5,613 nt of DNA from Candidatus Omnitrophota bacterium (GTDB lineage: Bacteria > Hinthialibacterota > Hinthialibacteria > Hinthialibacterales > JAKPRU01). Shown here one piece after another: positions 1-5,112 of this stretch. The DNA is taken from NCBI GenBank assembly GCA_029557025.1, contig JAKPRU010000628.1, positions 1-5,613 on the forward strand. The letters run 5' to 3'. A model generated the notes under the pieces. It was given only the letters and a program-made list of their open reading frames with translations. It made no database searches and was not told the DNA's origin. How positions within the stretch are numbered: position 1 is the first letter of the stretch; every line of letters begins with the position of its first letter. The position numbers and the translations under genes are program-made.

Positions 1-513
1 CGTTCCCTTCTCATCCGTCTGAAGAACCTCGGACACGCCATCGCCGTTCAGATCGCAGACCACCGCCGCCGAGGAAATCGTGGGCGCGTTCAGTTGCGCG
101 TGCCAGATTTCTTTGCCTGTCCCGTCTACGCAGGTCAGCCGCCCGGTGTTATCCGCCGCGTAGATCAGCGGGGGTTGGTTGGCCCGCATCAATACAGCGG
201 GATACGTGATAAACCGGCCGGGCGTTCGCCAACGCCACAGCTCTTTACCGGCCCCATCAATTGCAATCAACTCTTCTCGTCCTGCGAGAATGCCCTCCTG
301 GAGACCGTCGCCGTTCAAATCGGCCAGCATCGCCGAGGTTTCCAGATAGGTCTTCGATTCCGCAATCCAGAGAACCGACATCTCCAGCGTACCGCCGGCG
401 GATGCCGCCAAGACTGCGACCGGTAAAACCGGAATCAATGAAAACAGACAGAACAATGCCCAATTTCGCTGAGAGAGCGATACCGGAAGTGAGAATGTCG
501 GCTCGTAGTTCAT
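1..513 (-). CDS. Exported FG-GAP/PQQ-like repeat protein, N-terminal part (runs off left edge)
   Basis: This is an open frame of 171 codons with a start but no stop in the window, so the C-terminal part lies beyond base 1. The ATG at 513-511 is preceded by GGAGG (524-528) at a 10-base spacing, which fixes the start. Residues about 17-39 form a hydrophobic stretch ending in ASA-G, a plausible signal peptidase I site, preceded by an unusually long n-region with Arg16. Two acidic DLNGDG loops (residues 65-70 and 154-159) match the calcium-binding motif of FG-GAP/VCBS repeats. Two IDGAGKELW / VDGTGKEIW motifs (about 85-93 and 129-137) match PQQ-type beta-propeller blades. The known families are extracytoplasmic beta-propellers, used for binding or as scaffolds and sometimes as quinoprotein enzymes. 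No PQQ ligand residues can be judged from this fragment, so the function is unknown. It could also be a polysaccharide-associated repeat protein. Confidence 0.85.
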   Translation of the reverse strand, partial: MNYEPTFSLPVSLSQRNWALFCLFSLIPVLPVAVLAASAGGTLEMSVLWIAESKTYLETSAMLADLNGDGLQEGILAGREELIAIDGAGKELWRWRTPGRFITYPAVLMRANQPPLIYAADNTGRLTCVDGTGKEIWHAQLNAPTISSAAVVCDLNGDGVSEVLQTDEKGT

Positions 514-770
514 CTGGAACAGGCCTCCGTGCTCAGGCGAGAAAATGAGAACGCTGAGATCATCCGCCGTTCCCGAATTGTTGCCTGGGAGCAGCCCGAT
601 CAATATGAAAGCACTCAAGACCGGATGATTGAAGGGAGAATCGCGCTCGGCATCCCTATTCACGTTCCGGGAAAGCGGGGTATTTTCATGGAACGGCGCT
701 CTCGAATGGGAGACCGATTCACAAGTCGCCGTTTGGGAACGACGAATCATACTGGAAAGATGCGACCTCG
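514..770. other. Divergent intergenic region between the repeat protein and the oxidoreductase
   Basis: This 257-base spacer separates two divergently transcribed genes and must contain the promoters of both. I could not find a convincing -35/-10 pair with 16-18-base spacing for either one. The GGAGG of the leftward gene is at 524-528, and a weaker GGAAAG (754-759) precedes the rightward ATG. A GTG-started frame of 81 codons crosses it (529-774, plus) and ends in an ATGA overlap with the next gene. Its product is rich in Arg, resembles nothing I recognise, and its start lies on the leftward gene's ribosome site, so I do not call it a gene. Confidence 0.6.
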
Positions 771-2018
771 ATGACACATAAAGGAAATCCGGTAGACATT
801 CTGATTATCGGTGGAGGGATGATTACCCACGATCAACTGCTTCCATCCCTTTACCATTTGCAGCGACTCGGCCGGGTCGCCAAGATATCAATATGTGCGT
901 TGAACACGCGCCCGCTGAAAGAACTGGCAGAGTCGCCGACACTTCAGGCGGCCTTCCCGGGACAATCTTTCCATTCGATCCCCGATTATGAAACAGAGGA
1001 CCCGGACCGGTCCTGCCCGGACCTGTACAAGGAAGCCTTGGCTTCGCTTCCGCCGGACCAGGTTGTTGTCGTTGCGGTTCCCGATCCTCTGCACGATCGT
1101 ATGATCCGGGCAGCATTAGCCGACAATCAACATGTTCTTTGCGTGAAACCGTTAGTTCAGAAATGCGCACAGGCATTTGAAATCGAGCAACTCGCGAAGT
1201 CGAAAGGACTGTTTGTCGGAATAGAGTATCACAAGCGATTCGACCGCCGGGCGCTGATCGCGCGAAAAGACTACCGTGCCGGGAAATTCGGCGAATTCAA
1301 GATCGGAGAGGCCCGCATGGTCGAACCCTGGCTATATCGTTATTCCAATTTTCAGAATTGGTTCACCAAAGAGAATGCCGATCCCTTTACATACGTCGGT
1401 TGTCATTATGTCGATCAGGTGTACTTCATTACCGGATTGCGCCCGGTCTCGGTGAGCGTGCGCGGGATAGAGGGCGCGTTCCCGAACGGGAATGCCGCGT
1501 ATCTCTGGTCACTGGGTATCGTTACTTTCGAGAACGGCGGCCTGCTCAGCCTGATCAACGGGCTGGGGTATCCCGATGAAGGCGCGGGGCCGAACGACCA
1601 GGGAATTAACCTGTTCTGTGAAGGAAAGAACGGCGGAGCGCTGATCGGCCACAATGACCAGCTTCGCGGCGTCGTTCATTCGTACACGACAAATACCGGC
1701 CCCGGCGGAACCCATTACAATTATATCAATCCCGACTATTTCCAATATGTCTCATGGCCGGGTCCGGGCCTTAAACCCGTCGGCTACGGGTACGATTCTG
1801 TGGAGGCAATCCTTGCGGCGATCGAGCAGGTTCGATCGGCCGGTTCCACGGACACTCGAAGGAATGTTATCGACGAAATCGACCGAAAGGGTCTGATTGC
1901 GACACCCGCGAACAGCTTCATCAATGAACTCGTTACCGAAGCGGCGCGGCTTTCGCTGACCCATGGCGGCAAGGAATACCGGATTGTCTACAAACCGACA
2001 CCCCGTGTAATCGAGTAA
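771..2018 (+). CDS. Gfo/Idh/MocA family NAD(P)-dependent oxidoreductase
   Basis: The product has 415 residues, typical of the family. The N-terminal Rossmann fold opens with DILIIGGGMI (residues 9-18). The strand and loop VVVVAVPDPLHDRM (98-111) correspond to the family's conserved xxTPxxxH segment. The usual catalytic EKP appears as CVKP (124-127): Lys126 and Pro127 are kept but Glu is replaced by Val. GIEYHKRFD (150-158) and GCHYVDQVYFITG (210-222, His212 and Asp215) match the second-domain motifs that carry substrate and catalytic residues. Members oxidise or reduce sugar, inositol or related hydroxyl groups using NAD(P) in the cytoplasm; no signal peptide is seen here. The substrate cannot be read from the sequence. 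ATG771 is the first possible start: the frame has no ATG, GTG or TTG between the in-frame TGA at 630-632 and 771. GGAAAG lies 11 bases upstream. The gene abuts a convergent neighbour and no terminator is visible after it. Confidence 0.93.
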   Translation: MTHKGNPVDILIIGGGMITHDQLLPSLYHLQRLGRVAKISICALNTRPLKELAESPTLQAAFPGQSFHSIPDYETEDPDRSCPDLYKEALASLPPDQVVVVAVPDPLHDRMIRAALADNQHVLCVKPLVQKCAQAFEIEQLAKSKGLFVGIEYHKRFDRRALIARKDYRAGKFGEFKIGEARMVEPWLYRYSNFQNWFTKENADPFTYVGCHYVDQVYFITGLRPVSVSVRGIEGAFPNGNAAYLWSLGIVTFENGGLLSLINGLGYPDEGAGPNDQGINLFCEGKNGGALIGHNDQLRGVVHSYTTNTGPGGTHYNYINPDYFQYVSWPGPGLKPVGYGYDSVEAILAAIEQVRSAGSTDTRRNVIDEIDRKGLIATPANSFINELVTEAARLSLTHGGKEYRIVYKPTPRVIE

Positions 2019-3692
2019 TCAAAAAAGAACTTCCGCCATCGCCCAATACGCCGCCTCATATTTCCAATCGTTCGCGGCGTTCTCCAGTTGGATTGTAACT
2101 TTCTTTCCCGCATACGGTTTCAGATCGTATTCCAGAGTCTTCCAGGGGGATTGTTCTTTCTGTCCGGCGATTCGCTCCGTGCCGATCAGTTCCCCGTTCA
2201 CGATCACCCGGAGTTGCCAATCCGATTCGGGCACTTCGATGTGATGCGTCACGACCAGGCGAAGCCTGGCACGGGAATCTTTCGGAATCGTTACCGTGCG
2301 TTTCAATACCGCAGGTGTCTCGCGATTCAACGGATGTGTTACCAGGACTTTCTCCCGCCCCATATACGACTTTCGCAGGCCGGGGTTCATTTCCTGTCCG
2401 CAATCGACTAATTCCCATTCCGGGTTCCATTCCTTTACCGCCATCTTCAGCCGATTGGCGCGTATCGCCGCATCATGCTTGCTCCAGAACGGTTTGTATT
2501 CCTCTACCATGGCATCGGTAAACTGCTCCAGCTTCTTCGGCGGTGTGGGATCTTGTACCGCAATGTGTAGAACAATGTTCCCGTTCTCGGTTGTAATCTT
2601 CCCACGGTATTGTGTTACCACTTCCTTTGCATATTCTGCGCAGGTGTCGGCGAGCGTATGGAAATTGTAATTCGTGTACGAAAAGTTTCTGTCGGCAATG
2701 GCGGGAATCCCGGCGGTAAATTTCGCCGGGATCTGCGAATAACCGGAAATGATCCCAAGAATCGCCGCCCCGCTCGATGGGTTGCAGTCCGAATCTTGCC
2801 CGCATCGTGTAGCAATCTCGAGCGTCTTGTCCCAGTCTCCTTTGCCCCAGAGAAGGCCGATGGCGACATAGCCGCCGTTCAGTTTGGCGTCGATATTAAA
2901 CGGACTGTTCGCCCCGCAGATATCATCCTGCGCCCATTTCTTCTCCAGCAATTCCCAGCAGGCGCGCCAATTGTTCGGGTCTTTCTCGTAGCAGTCCAGG
3001 ACATCCTTTATCAGCATTCCATACTCGCTTTCGGCAGGAATGGCGCGATAGCCCGCGCGGACAATTTCCACAACGTTATTCTCAAAAAAGGCAACGGAAC
3101 CCATCGCCGTGACAAACATGCCGCCATAGACCCCGTCACCGTAATTCATAATATGCCCGAACCGGTTACAGAAATCCTGTGCGGCAAGCGGCATACCCGG
3201 GCAAAGCAAGCCGAACAGGTCCGACTCGATCTGGAAGTCAATATCGTCCGCGTGGCGGTTATACTTGGGGTGGCCGGATTTCGGCGCGGGGATCCCGAGG
3301 CGAAGGTTGTCACGTGCGGCGCGGTTGGCGTGCCAGAGATCGTATTTCGAGTCCCGGAAAAACCAGCCTGCATCCCGTGCGGAGATGCTGATTCCCTTTG
3401 CCTCGATGGCCTGCAAGAAGGTCATTTCGACATACAGATCATCCTGGTCAATGGAATTGTCGATATATTCCGGCTTCCATTCACGAATCTCGCCGTCATC
3501 AATCTTCCCCTGAGACCGAAACTCGTACGGTGCGCCGTAACTGACACCGATCATCTGCCCCGCCCACCCGCCTTTCATCTTGTCGATGTAGGTGTTCAGC
3601 GGCATCGGGCGAAGCGGATCCGAACAGGCGGAAATCCCGTTCAGAGCAAACAGGCAAAAGCAAACGAACAGAAGCGTGATCCGTCGGAACAT
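2019..3692 (-). CDS. ADP-ribosylglycohydrolase-fold lipoprotein with C-terminal beta-rich domain
   Basis: This is a complete frame of 557 residues. AGGAGG (3701-3706) stands 8 bases before the ATG, a near-ideal ribosome site. The N-terminus (MFRR, hydrophobic 5-20, then ISAC) is a lipoprotein signal peptide with a lipobox and modified Cys23. The predicted mature protein is therefore lipid-anchored outside the cytoplasm. Residues about 31-355 match the ADP-ribosylglycohydrolase family (Pfam ADP_ribosyl_GH): KMKGGWAGQMIGVSYGAPYE near the start, acidic IDQDD (81-85), HADDID (147-152), NYGDGVYGG (183-191) and GQDSDCNPSSGAAILGIISG (298-317). The last is the equivalent of the DxDT metal motif, here with Cys and Asn after the second Asp. 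Family members use two Mg ions to hydrolyse ADP-ribosyl bonds. A periplasmic version is unlikely to act on cytoplasmic ADP-ribosylation, and many bacterial paralogues are uncharacterised. Residues about 425-557 are beta-strand-rich (for example RARLRLVVTHHIEVPESDWQ, then a WKTLEYDL segment), suggesting a carbohydrate-binding-like sandwich, which is an inference. The cytosolic enzyme is usually near 300-350 residues, so this one has an added domain. Confidence 0.9.
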   Translation of the reverse strand: MFRRITLLFVCFCLFALNGISACSDPLRPMPLNTYIDKMKGGWAGQMIGVSYGAPYEFRSQGKIDDGEIREWKPEYIDNSIDQDDLYVEMTFLQAIEAKGISISARDAGWFFRDSKYDLWHANRAARDNLRLGIPAPKSGHPKYNRHADDIDFQIESDLFGLLCPGMPLAAQDFCNRFGHIMNYGDGVYGGMFVTAMGSVAFFENNVVEIVRAGYRAIPAESEYGMLIKDVLDCYEKDPNNWRACWELLEKKWAQDDICGANSPFNIDAKLNGGYVAIGLLWGKGDWDKTLEIATRCGQDSDCNPSSGAAILGIISGYSQIPAKFTAGIPAIADRNFSYTNYNFHTLADTCAEYAKEVVTQYRGKITTENGNIVLHIAVQDPTPPKKLEQFTDAMVEEYKPFWSKHDAAIRANRLKMAVKEWNPEWELVDCGQEMNPGLRKSYMGREKVLVTHPLNRETPAVLKRTVTIPKDSRARLRLVVTHHIEVPESDWQLRVIVNGELIGTERIAGQKEQSPWKTLEYDLKPYAGKKVTIQLENAANDWKYEAAYWAMAEVLF

Positions 3693-3730
3693 CGAAGCGT
3701 CCTCCTGGGAGCATGAGTGGAGTGACTGCG

Positions 3731-3759
3731 ATGATAATTTGATCCGGCCAAATCCGCAA
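3731..3759 (-). promoter_or_regulatory. Candidate promoter of the glycohydrolase-fold lipoprotein gene
   Basis: On the minus strand TTGCGG (3754-3759) is followed after exactly 17 bases by TATCAT (3731-3736), which matches the TATAAT consensus at five of six positions. It lies about 40 bases upstream of the ATG at 3692. The -35 element is poor (three of six), so this is only a candidate. Confidence 0.35.
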
Positions 3760-3779
3760 CTGTTGGGGTTTATCGGTTT

Positions 3780-3810
3780 CTCTGTCCACTATCTTTCCTC
3801 TGTCTACTAT
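3780..3810. repeat. Imperfect 13-bp direct repeat upstream of ssrA
   Basis: CTCTGTCCACTAT (3780-3792) and CTCTGTCTACTAT (3798-3810) agree at 12 of 13 bases with an 18-base period. The pair lies about 43 bases upstream of the ssrA -35 element and in the leader side of the divergent lipoprotein gene. It could be a pair of protein-binding half-sites or a chance slip duplication. Confidence 0.45.
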
Positions 3811-3852
3811 ATCCAGCTTGCTGGTCTTTTTCTGCAAGCCCAACCATGGGGT

Positions 3853-3881
3853 TTGGCATTTTCTTGATCTCTTGGTATAAT
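3853..3881 (+). promoter_or_regulatory. Sigma70-type promoter of ssrA
   Basis: TTGGCA (3853-3858) and a perfect TATAAT (3876-3881) are separated by exactly 17 bases. Transcription would begin near 3888, leaving a short 5' leader before the mature tmRNA end at 3894, consistent with RNase P trimming of tmRNA precursors. This is the best housekeeping promoter in the window, as expected for an abundant stable RNA. Confidence 0.85.
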
Positions 3882-3893
3882 AAAATCGTCAAT

Positions 3894-4238
3894 GGGGGCG
3901 ACACGGTTTCGACGGAAACGTGTAGTCCTGGAGAGCATGCCGAGGGCCGTCTCCTCGTTAATCCGGCGGACCGCTTAAAGTAACTGCGGACTACGAACTT
4001 CCATTGGCCGCCTGACGGCGGTCACGCCCCACACGCTTGGGTCTCTTTGGGCGTGTGATGGCGTCATAAAAGAGAGGCTGGCGGGCAGGGTAGTCTCGGC
4101 CAGGCCCGCAAGATCTTTAGAGACTGGCCGGTTCCAGGTTGTCTCCGTACCGGACCCGGCGAGAACGAACGGAGACTAAGCATGTAGAGCTCCAGCGGTG
4201 AGCGCTTTCGGACGGGGGTTCGACTCCCCCCGCCTCCA
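3894..4238 (+). ncRNA. ssrA: Transfer-messenger RNA (one-piece tmRNA)
   Basis: tmRNA acts both as tRNA and mRNA: charged with alanine and bound by SmpB, it enters stalled ribosomes, releases the broken mRNA and adds a degradation tag. The 345-base gene has a tRNA-like acceptor stem, GGGGGCG (3894-3900) with CGCCTCC (4231-4237, one G-U pair), and discriminator A at 4238. CCA is not encoded. The T arm is GGGGG-TTCGACT-CCCCC (4214-4230). Diagnostic strings are GGTTTCGACGG near the 5' end, GCATGCCGAGG (3935-3945) and CTAAGCATGTAGAGC (4176-4190). Helix 2 pairs CTGGAG (3928-3933) with CTCCAG (4190-4195). Pseudoknots are visible. CACACGC/GCGTGTG (4030-4036/4051-4057) has loop bases TCTCTTT (4042-4048) pairing with AAAGAGA (4069-4075). 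GCGGGC/GCCCGC (4081-4086/4104-4109) has loop AGTCTC (4092-4097) pairing with GAGACT (4120-4125). A further 8-bp hairpin is GTCTCCGT/ACGGAGAC (4141-4148/4169-4176). Confidence 0.97.
3986..4015 (+). other. tmRNA tag reading frame (ADYELPLAA, stop)
   Basis: By position relative to the E. coli tmRNA, the resume codon is GCG at 3986-3988, following AAAGTAACT. The frame then reads ADYELPLAA and ends at TGA (4013-4015). With the alanine carried by tmRNA itself, the added tag is A-ADYELPLAA, 10 residues. The LAA end is the usual ClpXP/ClpAP degradation signal. The stop sits in the loop of CCGCC-TGAC-GGCGG (4008-4021), the expected helix 5 arrangement. The tag is short and contains proline four residues from the end. 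The resume codon is inferred by analogy. Confidence 0.85.
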
Positions 4239-4252
4239 GATCTCCGGACAAA

Positions 4253-4297
4253 GTCCCGCATGGTTGGTTTCTTGGACCTCTGCGGGGCTTTCTTTTG
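4253..4297 (+). terminator. Rho-independent-like terminator after ssrA
   Basis: GTCCCGCA (4253-4260) pairs with TGCGGGGC (4281-4288, one T-G wobble) around a 20-base loop, followed by the T-rich run TTTCTTTTG (4289-4297). It begins 15 bases past the tmRNA 3' end. The loop is longer than usual, though GGT (4266-4268) and ACC (4276-4278) inside it may extend the fold. Confidence 0.7.
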
Positions 4298-4411
4298 TTG
4301 TACCCCTCCGCTCTACTCTGCGGCCACTGTTACACATTGGTTCTTCGGAATCGGTCGCCTCACACGAGTCCCCGATTGCCACAATTCTCCAGCCGTATAT
4401 GCCTTGCATGA
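4298..4411. other. Spacer between the ssrA terminator and the efflux operon promoter
   Basis: No coding frame with a recognisable product and no RNA motif is seen here. An AATCGG/CCGATT inverted repeat (4349-4354 and 4372-4377) is short, widely spaced and without a T-run, so it is probably chance. No copy of the tmRNA 3' end occurs, so no attachment-site duplication is visible within the window. Confidence 0.5.
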
Positions 4412-4441
4412 TTGACCAAATTCGGTATGCTTTGGTTAAAT
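4412..4441 (+). promoter_or_regulatory. Candidate promoter of the tetR-efflux operon
   Basis: TTGACC (4412-4417) is followed after 18 bases by TTAAAT (4436-4441), which overlaps the palindromic operator. An alternative overlapping pair is TTGCAT (4404-4409) with TATGCT (4426-4431), spacing 16. Either would place the operator over the -10 or the start site, the usual geometry for repression by a TetR protein. Confidence 0.5.
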
Positions 4442-4448
4442 AACCAAA
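4431..4448. promoter_or_regulatory. Perfect 18-bp palindrome, probable TetR-family operator
   Basis: TTTGGTTAAATAACCAAA has two perfect 8-base arms around a central AA, ending 12 bases before the repressor's start codon. TetR-family dimers bind such palindromes, commonly in their own promoters. An additional inverted half-site, ACCAAA (4415-4420), faces the left arm and may allow a second dimer to bind. That this site binds the adjacent repressor is an inference from position and symmetry. Confidence 0.75.
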
Positions 4449-4460
4449 CCGGGGACCATC

Positions 4461-5102
4461 ATGTCACGTAGTGTTCGAATCGTTGTGCCATCCTCTGAAT
4501 CCTCTTCGCCCGACAGGCGCAATGTCAGGGAGCGTCTTCTCGCCGCGGCAGTGAAATTAGTACAAACCCAAAGCCTTCAGAGACTAAGCCAGGCTCGTGT
4601 GGCTGCCGCCGCCGGTCTCCGGCAGAGCCATTTGACTTACTACTTTCCGACCCGCAAGGATTTGATCAAGGCGATCGTTCAAACCATCCACGCCGACATG
4701 ACCGAATCATTCGACATAACAGTGTTCACTAAGGAGAAAACAACAGCCTCCACGGACAGGATACGCGAGTTTTTCGCGGAGCGAATCCGGGAACCGTTGA
4801 TGGCTCGGTTGATGCTGGCGCTGATGACGGCGGCAGACGAAGACCCATTGCTGCGACAATGGCTGGCTGATTTCAATAACGATCTTATAGAACGACTCCG
4901 CAATATCTTCTTAAAACTAGGGTTGCACCCATCAGACGACGAACTGGCGCTCCTCCATGCGAGCTTTATTGGCGCAGCCACCCTGGGGGCACAGTGCGGC
5001 ACCGAAGTGTCGGCCGACCACGCTGCCCGCTTGGCCCGCTTGGCCTTTGACCGGCTGATTCAGGCTGCATCCCCTCAAGCGACATCCCTTCCGAAAGAAT
5101 AG
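4461..5102 (+). CDS. TetR/AcrR-family transcriptional repressor
   Basis: The product has 213 residues, typical for the family. An N-terminal tail of about 20 residues rich in Ser and Arg precedes the DNA-binding domain. RERLLAAAVKLVQ (23-35) is helix 1. LSQARVAAAAGLRQSHLTYY (42-61) followed by FPTRKDLI is the helix-turn-helix with the family's YYFPTRKDL signature. Residues about 75-205 are helical and variable, as in ligand-binding and dimerisation domains of this family. GGGGA (4451-4455) lies five bases before ATG4461, a rather close, moderate ribosome site. The gene is followed after 10 bases by an outer-membrane efflux gene and preceded by a perfect palindrome, so it most likely represses its own efflux operon and is released by a substrate or toxic compound. 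The ligand is not predictable. Confidence 0.93.
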   Translation: MSRSVRIVVPSSESSSPDRRNVRERLLAAAVKLVQTQSLQRLSQARVAAAAGLRQSHLTYYFPTRKDLIKAIVQTIHADMTESFDITVFTKEKTTASTDRIREFFAERIREPLMARLMLALMTAADEDPLLRQWLADFNNDLIERLRNIFLKLGLHPSDDELALLHASFIGAATLGAQCGTEVSADHAARLARLAFDRLIQAASPQATSLPKE

Positions 5103-5112
5103 AGACTAATCC

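Noticed and set aside
94..548. Plus-strand frames of 110 and 95 codons at the left edge
   Set aside because: They lie antisense to the minus-strand repeat protein, whose DLNGDG and GKELW motifs and signal peptide show the true frame.
1960..2018. Possible minus-strand terminator for the lipoprotein gene (ACAC-GGG-GTGT near 1999-2009)
   Set aside because: The stem has only four pairs, there is no T-run after it, and it lies in the coding end of the oxidoreductase.
2610..3716. Long 368-codon open frame on the plus strand
   Set aside because: It is the antisense shadow of the glycohydrolase-fold lipoprotein gene, which has family motifs, a signal peptide and an AGGAGG site. The plus-strand product has no recognisable motif.
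4349..4377. AATCGG/CCGATT inverted repeat in the spacer
   Set aside because: Six-base arms 17 bases apart with no adjoining T-run or promoter element are likely to arise by chance.
4064..4443. Frames of 65-81 codons over the ssrA gene and its downstream spacer
   Set aside because: They cross the tmRNA 3' domain and terminator and have no recognisable product or good ribosome site.
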